From: Ruegeria profundi
GTDB taxonomy: Bacteria; Pseudomonadota; Alphaproteobacteria; Rhodobacterales; Rhodobacteraceae
NCBI RefSeq assembly: GCF_001507545.1
Contig: NZ_LQBP01000003.1
Location: 248,001-312,000 of the forward strand
Direction of reading: 5' to 3'
DNA: 64,000 bases
In this document: positions 42,220 through 51,107 of the stretch, in pieces
Numbering within the stretch: position 1 is the stretch's first letter
Layout of the letters: the number at the start of each line of letters is the position of its first letter
Program-made: the position numbers and the translations under genes
Notes under the pieces: generated by a model
Told to the model about the DNA's origin: nothing
The model's input: the letters and a program-made list of their open reading frames with translations, nothing else
The model's database searches: none

Positions 42220-43470
42220 ATGGCAGCTCCGGCGCAGAACCTCAGAATCAATGGCGACAGGTTGTGGGATAGCCTGATGGAGATGGCAAAGATTGGCCCG
42301 GGTGTTGCAGGCGGCAATAATCGTCAAACGCTGACGGATGAAGACGCCGAAGGACGCGCGCTTTTCCAGAAATGGTGTGAGGATGCGGGCTGCTCCATGG
42401 GATTGGACCAGATGGGTAACATGTTTGCGCACCGCGCTGGAACTGATCCAGATGCGCTGCCGGTTTATGTCGGGTCGCATCTGGACACACAGCCAACGGG
42501 TGGAAAGTATGATGGCGTGCTGGGCGTGCTGGGCGGATTAGAGATCATACGGACTCTGAACGATCTGGGTATCAAGACCAAGCATCCGATCGTGGCAACC
42601 AACTGGACCAATGAAGAGGGCACGCGTTATGCGCCGGCGATGTTGTCATCGGGCGTGTTTGCCGGGATGCACACGCAGGATTGGGCCTACGACCGCGAAG
42701 ATGCCGAGGGTAAGAAATTCGGTGATGAGCTTCAGCGCATTGGCTGGCGAGGTGATGAAGAGGTTGGTGCACGCAAGATGCACGCCTTCTTTGAGCTTCA
42801 TATCGAGCAGGGGCCAATCCTTGAGGCAGAGGGCAAAGACATCGGTGTGGTCACGCATGGCCAAGGTCTTAGCTGGACGCAGATCACTGTGACAGGCAAG
42901 GATGCCCATACCGGGTCGACCCCAATGCCGATGCGCAAGAACGCTGGCCTTGCGATGGCGCGAATTCTTGAGAAGGTTGATGAAATCGCGTGGTCCCATG
43001 CCCCGCATGCAGTGGGGGCTGCGGGACATATCGACGTATATCCGAACTCGCGTAATGTGATTCCGGGTAAGGTGGTCTTCACGGTCGATTTCCGCTCGCC
43101 CGAGTTGGACGTGATCACCGATATGGAAAATCGCCTGCGCGTTGCCGCTGAGGATATCGCCGACGAGATGGGTCTGCAGATCGAATTCGAGAAGGTCGGC
43201 GGGTTTGATCCTGTGAAATTCGATGAGGGCTGCGTGGCCGCCGTACGTGACGCGGCAGAACGGCTGGGCTATTCGCATACCGACATCATCTCGGGTGCGG
43301 GTCATGACGCGTGCTGGATCAACCGCGTGGCACCAACGGCCATGGTCATGTGCCCCTGCGTTGACGGGTTGAGCCACAACGAGGCCGAAGAAATCAGCAA
43401 AGACTGGGCTGCAGCCGGGGCGGATGTTCTGTTTCATGCCGTCGTCGAAACTGCGGAAATCATGGAGTAA
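42220..43470 (+). CDS. Beta-ureidopropionase (Zn-dependent M20-type amidohydrolase)
   Basis: Hydrolyses N-carbamoyl-beta-alanine to beta-alanine, CO2 and ammonia, third step of the reductive pathway. It is of the bacterial M20 type (HyuC/AmaB/PydC), with metal ligands in GSHLDTQPTGG, TNEEGTRY and FELHIEQGP, and near the end GAGHDACW. The length of 416 residues is normal. ATG 42220 is chosen because the earlier ATG at 42163 lies inside the operator. AGGGAAG sits before it. The next gene is dihydropyrimidinase. Confidence 0.88.
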   Translation: MAAPAQNLRINGDRLWDSLMEMAKIGPGVAGGNNRQTLTDEDAEGRALFQKWCEDAGCSMGLDQMGNMFAHRAGTDPDALPVYVGSHLDTQPTGGKYDGVLGVLGGLEIIRTLNDLGIKTKHPIVATNWTNEEGTRYAPAMLSSGVFAGMHTQDWAYDREDAEGKKFGDELQRIGWRGDEEVGARKMHAFFELHIEQGPILEAEGKDIGVVTHGQGLSWTQITVTGKDAHTGSTPMPMRKNAGLAMARILEKVDEIAWSHAPHAVGAAGHIDVYPNSRNVIPGKVVFTVDFRSPELDVITDMENRLRVAAEDIADEMGLQIEFEKVGGFDPVKFDEGCVAAVRDAAERLGYSHTDIISGAGHDACWINRVAPTAMVMCPCVDGLSHNEAEEISKDWAAAGADVLFHAVVETAEIME

Positions 43471-43557
43471 TCTGGACCAGCCATCCTCTGACGGGCGTTA
43501 CCCATGAGACGGCAGGCTAACAAAACAAGCGGCGAAGACCGCGTTAGGGAGTTTAAA

Positions 43558-45012
43558 ATGAGCACAGTTATCAAAAACGGCACTGTCGTCACTGCGGACT
43601 TGTCTTACAAGGCGGACGTGATGGTAGAAGACGGTGTGATCACCGAAATCGGGATAGGACTGAAGGGCGACAGGGAACTGGACGCGACGGGTTGCTATGT
43701 GATGCCGGGTGGCATTGACCCGCATACGCACCTTGAGATGCCGTTTATGGGAACGTACTCCAGCGATGATTTCGAAAGCGGAACGCGGGCGGCCTTGGCT
43801 GGCGGCACGACGATGGTGGTGGATTTTGCTTTGCCCAACCCTGGGGAAAGCCTGCTGGACGCCTTGAAACGCTGGGATAATAAATCGACACGCGCAAACT
43901 GTGACTATTCCTTCCATATGGCTGTGACCTGGTGGGGTGAGCAGGTGTTTGATGACATCAAGACCGTCGTGGAAGAGCGTGGAATCAATACGTTTAAACA
44001 CTTCATGGCCTATAAAGGCGCGCTTATGGTGAATGACGATGAGCTGTTCGCGTCATTCAAGCGGTTGGCTGAACTGGGCGGGATCGCGATGGTGCATGCC
44101 GAGAACGGTGATGTCGTGGCCGAGTTGCAAGCCAAGCTGTTGGCCGAAGGTAATTCTGGCCCCGAGGCGCATGCCTACTCACGCCCGCCACAGGTCGAAG
44201 GCGAAGCCACGAACCGCGCCATCATGATCGCTGATATGGCGGGCGTGCCGCTTTACGTGGTGCATACCTCGTGTGAAGAAGCGCATGAGGCCATCCGCCG
44301 GGCGAAGATGCTAGGCAAACGCGTGTGGGGAGAGCCGCTGATCCAGCACCTGACGCTGGACGACAGCGAATATGCACATCCGGATTGGGACCATGCGGCG
44401 CGGCGTGTTATGAGCCCTCCGTTCCGTAACAAACAGCACCAGGATAGCCTGTGGGCGGGGCTACAGTCAGGCTCGCTGAGCGTCGTGGCCACCGATCATT
44501 GTGCGTTCACGACTGAACAGAAGCGCTATGGCGTCGGCGATTTCACCAAGATCCCGAATGGCACTGGCGGTCTGGAAGACCGGATGCCGATGCTTTGGAC
44601 CCACGGTGTGAATACCGGCCGGTTAACGCCAAACGAATTCGTGGCAGTTACTTCAACAAACATCGCTAAGATATTGAATTGCTATCCGAAAAAAGGTGCA
44701 ATCCTTGTGGGTGCTGACGCCGACATCGTCGTTTGGGACCCTGAAAAGAGCAAAACGATCACCGCCGAAGCGCAGCAATCTTCCATTGACTACAACGTGT
44801 TTGAGGGAAAAGAAGTCAAAGGCCTGCCGCGCTTTACCCTGACCCGCGGACAGGTGGCCGTGCATGACGGCGAGATCAAAACACATGAAGGCCACGGCAA
44901 GTTTGTTGCGCGTGAAGCCAACACCACCGTCAACAAGGCACTGAGCACTTGGAAAGAGCTTACTGCCCCAAGGCCAGTTGAACGATCGGGCATCCCGGCG
45001 ACGGGGGTTTAG
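43558..45012 (+). CDS. hydA: Dihydropyrimidinase (D-hydantoinase)
   Basis: Opens dihydrouracil and dihydrothymine rings, second step of the pathway. Metal ligands: the HxH in GGIDPHTHLEMP, the lysine to be carboxylated in FKHFMAYKGAL, histidines in MVHAENGD and YVVHTSC, and the aspartate in ATDHCAF. The length of 484 residues is normal. AGGGAG lies nine bases before the ATG at 43558. It is in one operon with beta-ureidopropionase and the ABC importer. Confidence 0.93.
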   Translation: MSTVIKNGTVVTADLSYKADVMVEDGVITEIGIGLKGDRELDATGCYVMPGGIDPHTHLEMPFMGTYSSDDFESGTRAALAGGTTMVVDFALPNPGESLLDALKRWDNKSTRANCDYSFHMAVTWWGEQVFDDIKTVVEERGINTFKHFMAYKGALMVNDDELFASFKRLAELGGIAMVHAENGDVVAELQAKLLAEGNSGPEAHAYSRPPQVEGEATNRAIMIADMAGVPLYVVHTSCEEAHEAIRRAKMLGKRVWGEPLIQHLTLDDSEYAHPDWDHAARRVMSPPFRNKQHQDSLWAGLQSGSLSVVATDHCAFTTEQKRYGVGDFTKIPNGTGGLEDRMPMLWTHGVNTGRLTPNEFVAVTSTNIAKILNCYPKKGAILVGADADIVVWDPEKSKTITAEAQQSSIDYNVFEGKEVKGLPRFTLTRGQVAVHDGEIKTHEGHGKFVAREANTTVNKALSTWKELTAPRPVERSGIPATGV

Positions 45013-45066
45013 TGCAGGCCAGAAAGTACAGGTGCCGCATAAAGATAATATTTTCAAGGCAGTGCA

Positions 45067-45861
45067 ATGAATACTGAAAGTACGACCGAGCCCGTAATTG
45101 AGGCAAATCAACTGGATCTGACGTTCCAGACAAATGACGGGCCGGTCCACGCGCTTAAAGACGTCAACCTGTCGATCAACAAGGGTGATTTCGTCAGCTT
45201 CATCGGCCCCTCGGGCTGTGGCAAGACCACCTTTCTGCGCTGTATCGCGGCGCTTGAAACGCCAACCGGGGGCACGTTGACTGTCAATGGCATGACACCG
45301 GATGAGGCGCGGCGAAACCGGGCCTATGGGTATGTGTTTCAGGCAGCGGGGTTGTACCCGTGGCGGACCATCGCGAAGAACATCAAACTACCACTTGAGA
45401 TCATGGGATACTCATCAGCCGAACAAGATGAAAGGGTGAGCAAAGTTCTGGATCTTGTTGATCTAAATGGATTTGGCGGCAAGTTCCCTTGGCAGTTGTC
45501 AGGCGGCATGCAACAGCGTGCGAGCATAGCGCGGGCGCTGGCGTTTGATGCGGATCTTCTGCTGATGGATGAACCTTTCGGGGCGCTGGATGAGATTGTG
45601 CGCGACCACCTGAACGAACAGCTTTTGGCGCTGTGGGCGCGGACAGAAAAGACCATCGGGTTTGTCACTCACTCGATCCCTGAGGCTGTGTACCTCAGCA
45701 CCAAGATCGTTGTGATGAGCCCGCGGCCGGGACGGATTACGGATGTAATCGACAGCCCTTTGCCGAAGGAGCGACCTTTGGATATTCGGGACAGCCCTGA
45801 ATTCATCGAAGTTGCGCATCGCGTTCGTGAAGGTCTGAGGGCAGGGCATTCGGATGACTAG
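45067..45861 (+). CDS. ABC transporter ATP-binding protein, nitrate/taurine-type family
   Basis: Energy-coupling subunit of a NitT/TauT-type importer. Walker A is GPSGCGKTT, signature is LSGGMQQRASIARAL, Walker B is LLLMDEPFGALDE and the H-loop is VTHSIPEAV. The length of 264 residues is normal. It follows dihydropyrimidinase after 54 bases and overlaps the next permease gene by eight bases. Its place between catabolic genes suggests import of a pyrimidine or related compound. Confidence 0.93.
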   Translation: MNTESTTEPVIEANQLDLTFQTNDGPVHALKDVNLSINKGDFVSFIGPSGCGKTTFLRCIAALETPTGGTLTVNGMTPDEARRNRAYGYVFQAAGLYPWRTIAKNIKLPLEIMGYSSAEQDERVSKVLDLVDLNGFGGKFPWQLSGGMQQRASIARALAFDADLLLMDEPFGALDEIVRDHLNEQLLALWARTEKTIGFVTHSIPEAVYLSTKIVVMSPRPGRITDVIDSPLPKERPLDIRDSPEFIEVAHRVREGLRAGHSDD

Positions 45862-46786
45862 TACGGGGGTAAGGTCATTCTGGGCGGTCTTGACCGTTGT
45901 CGGCGTCATCATTCTGTTCTGGTATGCGGCGAGCGTGCCGATGAACATCAAGGGTGTGCTGACCGAACTCGAACGGGCCGGAGAATCCGTCGATCCACCC
46001 AACGCGGCCGATCGGCGGGACATGAATGAGTTTGGGCTGATCTTGGACAACAGCTTTGCGATTGACGAAACGTGGGAGCAGGACCGCCCGCGTCTACCGG
46101 CACCGCATCAGGTGGCCGAAGAGTTGTGGGACAGCACGGTCGAGAAAAAGATTACCTCGAAAAGATCATTGATCTACCACTCCTGGGTGACGCTCAGCGC
46201 CACAATGCTTGGATTTGCCATCGGCACTGGGCTAGGCATCCTGCTGGCCGTCGGGATCGTGCATAGCCGCGTTATGGACTTGTCGGTCATGCCTTGGGCC
46301 ATCGTCAGCCAGACCATACCAATCATCGCACTTGCGCCGATGATCATCGTGGTCCTTTATTCTGTGGGCATTCAGGGGATTATTCCCAAAGCGATCATCT
46401 CGGCTTACCTCAGCTTTTTCCCGGTCGTGGTTGGCATGGTAAAAGGGCTGCGCAGCCCCGATGCGATGCAGTTGGACCTTTTGCGCACCTATAACGCCAG
46501 CCAATCGCAGGGGTTCTGGAAGCTGCGTCTGCCTGCGTCCATGCCATACCTGTTTACCTCGCTAAAGATTGGTATCGCGGCCTCACTCGTCGGAGCCATT
46601 GTTGGCGAACTGCCGACCGGGGCGGTTGCCGGTCTGGGCGCGCGTCTGCTGGCAGGGAGCTATTACGGTCAGACAGTGCAGATCTGGTCGGCGCTGTTTG
46701 CGGCAGCGATATTGGCGGCATGTCTTGTTGGTCTGCTGGGCCTGATCGAGCGTTCGGTTCTGAAACGGATGGGGATGGCGCAATGA
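45854..46786 (+). CDS. ABC transporter permease, with periplasmic insertion
   Basis: Membrane subunit of the same importer, with the BPD_transp_1 fold. Five or six helices lie in the last 200 residues; the EAA-like loop is around LLRTYNASQSQGFWKLRLPASM. After the first helix there is a soluble acidic stretch of about 90 residues (residues 30-115, ERAGESVDPPNAADRRDM) before the core domain, larger than usual and probably periplasmic. It overlaps its neighbours on both sides by a few bases. Confidence 0.88.
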   Translation: MTSTGVRSFWAVLTVVGVIILFWYAASVPMNIKGVLTELERAGESVDPPNAADRRDMNEFGLILDNSFAIDETWEQDRPRLPAPHQVAEELWDSTVEKKITSKRSLIYHSWVTLSATMLGFAIGTGLGILLAVGIVHSRVMDLSVMPWAIVSQTIPIIALAPMIIVVLYSVGIQGIIPKAIISAYLSFFPVVVGMVKGLRSPDAMQLDLLRTYNASQSQGFWKLRLPASMPYLFTSLKIGIAASLVGAIVGELPTGAVAGLGARLLAGSYYGQTVQIWSALFAAAILAACLVGLLGLIERSVLKRMGMAQ

Positions 46787-47628
46787 TACTTGTTTTCTGC
46801 GCAATCCTTCTGTGGCTGTTCGGCTGGTGGGTAAATAGCCGACTGGCAAGCGGACCCTATGCCGATACGCCGACTGTGCGGTTTCTAGCACCCCTTATCT
46901 TTGGTCTTACGATCATAGGGATATGGGAACTGACGGTGCGGGGGCTTGATGTACCCCTAGTCATCCTGCCTGCGCCATCCTTGATTGCAGTGCGTTTTGC
47001 AGACAGCCTGCCAATTCTTTGGGCTGACTTTGTTCAGACGATCATCAAAGGGGCGCTCAGCGGTTACATCATCGGGTGCGGATCGGCCTTTTTGGTGGCG
47101 ATTGCCGTGGACAGGTGGGATTTCTTTCGGCTTGGGCTGCTACCGGTCGGCAACTTCGTCGCAGCCCTGCCCATCGTGGGAACTGCCCCCATTTTGGTTA
47201 TGTGGTTCGGTTTCGACTGGCACTCCAAGGCGGCGGTGGTTGTAGTGATGGTGTTCTTTCCGATGCTGGTAAACACCGTAGCTGGCCTCCGAGAAGCCAC
47301 GGCCATGCAGCGCGACCTGATGGAGACTTACGCGGCGACCTATTGGCAGAGCTTTCTTAAACTGCGCCTTCCTGCAGCGATGCCGTTTATTTTCAATGGG
47401 CTAAAGATTTCTACCACTCTTGCGCTGATTGGCGCTATCGTGGCCGAGTTCTTTGGTTCGCCGACCTTGGGTATGGGGTTTCGGATTTCAACCAGCGTTG
47501 GGCAGCTTTCGCTGGATATGGTCTGGGCCGAGATCGTCGTGGCCGCCTTGGCCGGGACGGCGTTTTACGGCTTGGTGGCCGTGATCGAAAAGGCGGTAAC
47601 CTTCTGGCACCCGTCGCAACGCGGATAA
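46783..47628 (+). CDS. ABC transporter permease, second subunit
   Basis: Second membrane subunit of the NMT1/THI5-type importer. Six helices with an EAA-like loop LMETYAATYWQSFLKLRLPAAMP. No periplasmic insertion. The ATG overlaps the previous stop (ATGA), showing coupled translation. Two different permeases in one operon suggest a heterodimeric channel. Confidence 0.9.
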   Translation: MILVFCAILLWLFGWWVNSRLASGPYADTPTVRFLAPLIFGLTIIGIWELTVRGLDVPLVILPAPSLIAVRFADSLPILWADFVQTIIKGALSGYIIGCGSAFLVAIAVDRWDFFRLGLLPVGNFVAALPIVGTAPILVMWFGFDWHSKAAVVVVMVFFPMLVNTVAGLREATAMQRDLMETYAATYWQSFLKLRLPAAMPFIFNGLKISTTLALIGAIVAEFFGSPTLGMGFRISTSVGQLSLDMVWAEIVVAALAGTAFYGLVAVIEKAVTFWHPSQRG

Positions 47629-47684
47629 CGAAGATTAAACAGACCTCGAAAACGGGGCACCAACAACAACTAGGAGAGATGAAG

Positions 47685-48674
47685 ATGAATAAGCTACTCA
47701 GCGGGGCGATTGCTGCCTTCAGCCTGGCAGCCAGTACGGCCTTGGCGGCGGATGAAGTAACGCTGCAACTAAAGTGGGTCACGCAGGCACAGTTCGCGGG
47801 CTATTATGTCGCCAAGGACAAAGGGTTTTATGAGGAAGAAGGGCTGGATGTTACGATCTTGCCGGGCGGTCCGGATATCGCGCCGACGCAGGTGATTGCA
47901 GGCGGTGGCGCCGATGTCACCGTTGAGTGGATGCCCGCCGCGCTTGCCGCACGTGAAAAGGGCTTGCCGCTGGTCAATATCGCGCAGCCGTTCAAAAGCT
48001 CTGGCATGATGCTGACATGCTGGAAAGATGCTGGAATCTCGTCGCCCGAAGACCTTAAGAACCGCACGCTGGGTGTTTGGTTTTTCGGCAACGAATTCCC
48101 GTTCATGAGCTGGATGAGCCAGTTGGGCATCGACACCAGCGGCAAGAGCGAGAACGGTGTTGAGGTCCTGAAGCAGGGCTTTAACGTTGATCCGTTGTTG
48201 CAGCGTCAGGCCGATTGCATCAGCACCATGACCTACAACGAATACTGGCAGGTGATTGATGCCGGTGTCAGCCCGGATGAGCTTGTCACCTTTAAATACG
48301 AGGAACAGGGCGTCGCCACGCTTGAGGACGGCTTGTACGTTCTGGAGGAAAACCTGAGCGATGAAGCTTTTGTTGACCGCATGGAACGATTTGTTCGCGC
48401 CTCGATGAAAGGCTGGAAATACGCCGAGGAAAACCCGGATGAAGCAGCTGAAATCGTCCTGGAGAATGATGCGACCGGTGCGCAGACGGAAGAACATCAA
48501 AAGCGCATGATGAGCGAGATTGCCAAGCTGACTGCCGGTTCAAACGGAGCGCTCGAAGAGGCGGACTTTCAGCGCACGGTGGATACTCTGCTGGCCGGCG
48601 GATCCGATCCTGTGATCACCAAGCAGCCCGAGGGCGCGTGGACACACACGATTACCGATGCTGCCCTGAACTGA
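47685..48674 (+). CDS. NMT1/THI5-type substrate-binding protein
   Basis: Periplasmic binding protein of the importer. A signal peptide occupies residues 1-22 (ending STALAAD). Mature start VTLQLKWVTQAQFAGYYVAKDKGFYEEEGLDV is typical of the NMT1/THI5 family, which bind pyrimidine precursors or aromatic-type ligands. ATG 47685 lies eight bases from AGGAG and is preferred to 47679. The ligand is inferred from the operon: a pyrimidine or related compound. Confidence 0.88.
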   Translation: MNKLLSGAIAAFSLAASTALAADEVTLQLKWVTQAQFAGYYVAKDKGFYEEEGLDVTILPGGPDIAPTQVIAGGGADVTVEWMPAALAAREKGLPLVNIAQPFKSSGMMLTCWKDAGISSPEDLKNRTLGVWFFGNEFPFMSWMSQLGIDTSGKSENGVEVLKQGFNVDPLLQRQADCISTMTYNEYWQVIDAGVSPDELVTFKYEEQGVATLEDGLYVLEENLSDEAFVDRMERFVRASMKGWKYAEENPDEAAEIVLENDATGAQTEEHQKRMMSEIAKLTAGSNGALEEADFQRTVDTLLAGGSDPVITKQPEGAWTHTITDAALN

Positions 48675-48697
48675 TCTTTGGCAAATTCAGAAACTGG

Positions 48698-48728
48698 CGC
48701 GGTCCCAACTGGGGCCGCGTTTCCTTTT
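48698..48728 (+). terminator. Terminator of the pyrimidine operon
   Basis: CGCGGTCCC (48698-48706) pairs with GGGGCCGCG (48711-48719), one GU pair, around AACT, followed by a T-rich stretch. Confidence 0.85.
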
Positions 48729-48827
48729 GGTGCATAGGAATTGATACTGTACTTGGGTTGAGAAACGAGTAGTATTCTTTTGTAATTTGACGCGTTTTAT
48801 ACGGCTGATCCTAGAAAACAGAAGAAC

Positions 48828-49541
48828 ATGCAAAATTTTGCAACAGAATTCAACGCAGCCATGGCTTTGATCCTGAACGGGGATGCAGAGCTTTGGGCGA
48901 TTGTGCTGTTGTCCCTGAAGGTTTCGCTTTTCGCTGTTCTGATTTCTGCGCTGATCGGCATGCCCTTGGGGGCCGCCTTGGCGGTTGCGCGGTTTCCCGG
49001 ACGGCGCGTGTTGATCGTTCTGATGAACGCGCTGATGGGTCTTCCTCCTGTCGTTGTGGGGCTTCTGGTGTATCTGATGTTGTCGCGTTCGGGTCCGCTT
49101 GGAGTTTTGGAGCTATTGTACACGCCAACCGCCATGATCATCGCACAGGTGGTTCTGGTCACCCCCATCATCGCGGCGTTGACCCGCCAAGTCATCGAGA
49201 TGCTGGCTGAGGAGTATTCGGAACAGCTCCGCTCGTTGGGTGTGTCACGGCTGTCCTCGGTCCCGGTCTTGTTGTGGGATGCGCGGTTGGCGCTGGTAAC
49301 GGCGCTCTTGGCTGGTTTCGGGCGCGCCATTGCTGAGGTCGGGGCGGTGATCATCGTGGGCGGGAACATCAACCATGTGACGCGGGTGATGACGACGACA
49401 ATCGCGCTTGAAACGTCCAAGGGTAACTTGGCGCTGGCGCTGGCGCTTGGTGCGATCCTGATCGGCATCGCGGTTGCTGTGACTGCCATGGTCAGCACAC
49501 TCAGCTTAAGGGCCGAACAGGAAGGGCTGCGCCATGCGTGA
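48828..49541 (+). CDS. tupB: Tungstate ABC transporter permease
   Basis: Membrane subunit of a tungstate importer. It has five or six helices, with the EAA-like loop around LRSLGVSRLSSVPVLLWDARLAL. Order permease, ATPase, binding protein is as in tup operons. The length of 237 residues is normal. It lies beside a tungsten-type formate dehydrogenase operon, which needs the metal. It overlaps the next gene by eight bases. The 100-base leader has TTGACG at about 48787 but no clear -10 box. Confidence 0.85.
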   Translation: MQNFATEFNAAMALILNGDAELWAIVLLSLKVSLFAVLISALIGMPLGAALAVARFPGRRVLIVLMNALMGLPPVVVGLLVYLMLSRSGPLGVLELLYTPTAMIIAQVVLVTPIIAALTRQVIEMLAEEYSEQLRSLGVSRLSSVPVLLWDARLALVTALLAGFGRAIAEVGAVIIVGGNINHVTRVMTTTIALETSKGNLALALALGAILIGIAVAVTAMVSTLSLRAEQEGLRHA

Positions 49542-50268
49542 CCTGGTTTCAGATATGGCAAGTTGCCTGTCGGTGGGTGGCGTACGGATTACGCGCAAAG
49601 GTAAGGCCTTGCTGGACGTACCCAGTTTGAACCTCGACGGGCCGGGCTCAACCTTGATCCTTGGGCCGAACGGAGCGGGTAAAAGCCTTTTGTTGCGGTG
49701 TCTGCATGGGTTGATTGTACCGGATCGTGGACAGGTGATGCAGGATGGGGTGCCCCTGAACGCTGAACGCAAAGCACGACAGGGGATGGTGTTTCAACAG
49801 CCTGTCTTGCTGCGCCGGTCTGTTGCGGCAAACCTGGATTTTGTCCTTAAACGCCAAGGTTTGCCCCGCAGTGAACGGAAAACCCGCATCCAGAATTTGC
49901 TAACCGAGGGTGGGCTGGATGGCAAGGCTCGGCAGTCTGCCCGGTCGTTGTCTGGGGGGGAGGCGCAACGCCTAGCCATTCTGCGCGCCCTCGCGCTTAA
50001 CCCCGAGACGCTGTTTCTGGATGAACCCACCAGCGCGCTTGACCCGAGCGCCACGCAGATGATCGAACGGATGGTTCAGCGGGCCTCATCCCGAGGCGTG
50101 CGTATCGTGATGGTGACGCATGATATCGGTCAGGCCCGACGATTGGCTGCCGACATCGTAATGATGCAGGGCGGTCGGGTGGTTGAACACGGTGCGGCGC
50201 AACAGGTGTTGGATGCCCCCGAAAGCGACGCCGCACGCCGATATCTGGCAGGCGGGCTGGTTACCTAA
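49534..50268 (+). CDS. tupC: Tungstate ABC transporter ATP-binding protein
   Basis: ATPase subunit of the importer. Walker A GPNGAGKSL is followed by the signature LSGGEAQRLAILRAL, Walker B ETLFLDEPTSALDP and the H-loop VTHDIGQAR. The length of 244 residues is normal. An ATG at 49555 (MASCLSVG) is an alternative start. It is coupled to the permease gene and followed by tupA after 19 bases. Confidence 0.88.
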   Translation: MRDLVSDMASCLSVGGVRITRKGKALLDVPSLNLDGPGSTLILGPNGAGKSLLLRCLHGLIVPDRGQVMQDGVPLNAERKARQGMVFQQPVLLRRSVAANLDFVLKRQGLPRSERKTRIQNLLTEGGLDGKARQSARSLSGGEAQRLAILRALALNPETLFLDEPTSALDPSATQMIERMVQRASSRGVRIVMVTHDIGQARRLAADIVMMQGGRVVEHGAAQQVLDAPESDAARRYLAGGLVT

Positions 50269-50287
50269 TTTGAAATTGGAGTTCTAG

Positions 50288-51103
50288 ATGATCCGGAACA
50301 TTGTTCAGGCAACCTTGATCGCTGTCGGTTTGACGGCGACAGAGGCGAGTGCCGAAGCGCCGTTTATCGTAGTTCAATCAACAACCTCGACCCAGAATTC
50401 GGGCCTTTTGGACTATATCCTTCCGGGGTTTGAGGCTGAAACAGGCATAGATGTCCGGGTGGTTGCTGTTGGCACAGGTCAGGCGATCCGTAACGCGATT
50501 AACGGGGATGGGGATGTGCTGCTGGTGCATTCCAAACCAGCCGAGGAGAAATTTGTGGCCGACGGCTGGGGCGTTCAGCGTTTTGACGTGATGTACAACG
50601 ACTTTGTGTTGGTCGGGCCGAAGTCTGATCCGGCACAGGTGAAGGGCGGCACGGATATTGTGGCTGCACTGACTGCGGTCGCCGAGGCAGAAGCCCCCTT
50701 TGCTTCGCGCGGGGATGACAGCGGCACGCACAAGGCAGAGATGCGCCTGTGGGATGCTACGGCTGCCGAACCCACTGCGGCATCAGGGACGTGGTACCGA
50801 GAGACAGGCTCGGGCATGGGGGCGACGCTGAATGTGGCAAACGGAATGGGGGCTTATGTGCTGACGGATCGCGCCACATGGCAATCCTTCGGGAACAAGG
50901 ACAATCTTGAGGTTCTGGTCGAAGGCGATCCGCGTTTGTTCAATCAGTATGGTGTCATTCTTGTGAACGCGGAAAAGCACCCTCATGTTCGCGCCGCTGC
51001 AGGTCAGAGGTTCATCGACTGGCTCATCGGTCCGCATGGTCAGGAAGCGATCGCGTCGTACAAGCTGGACGGTCAGCAGTTGTTTTTTCCGAACGCAGAT
51101 TAA
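50288..51103 (+). CDS. tupA: Tungstate-binding protein
   Basis: Periplasmic receptor with very high affinity for tungstate. A signal peptide covers about 1-21. The TupA motif VQSTTSTQNSGLLDYILP, then TGIDVRVVAVGTGQAI, is intact; the STTST stretch binds the oxyanion. The C-terminal end PHVRAAAGQRFIDWLIGP is also typical. The length of 271 residues is normal. The gene converges with the regulator gene, stop to stop four bases apart. The cytochrome at 62448 repeats short parts of this protein. Confidence 0.92.
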   Translation: MIRNIVQATLIAVGLTATEASAEAPFIVVQSTTSTQNSGLLDYILPGFEAETGIDVRVVAVGTGQAIRNAINGDGDVLLVHSKPAEEKFVADGWGVQRFDVMYNDFVLVGPKSDPAQVKGGTDIVAALTAVAEAEAPFASRGDDSGTHKAEMRLWDATAAEPTAASGTWYRETGSGMGATLNVANGMGAYVLTDRATWQSFGNKDNLEVLVEGDPRLFNQYGVILVNAEKHPHVRAAAGQRFIDWLIGPHGQEAIASYKLDGQQLFFPNAD

Positions 51104-51107
51104 AGCG

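Noticed and set aside
48731-48827. Tungstate-responsive operator before tupB
   Set aside because: No palindrome or ModE-type motif could be found; only a weak TTGACG box.
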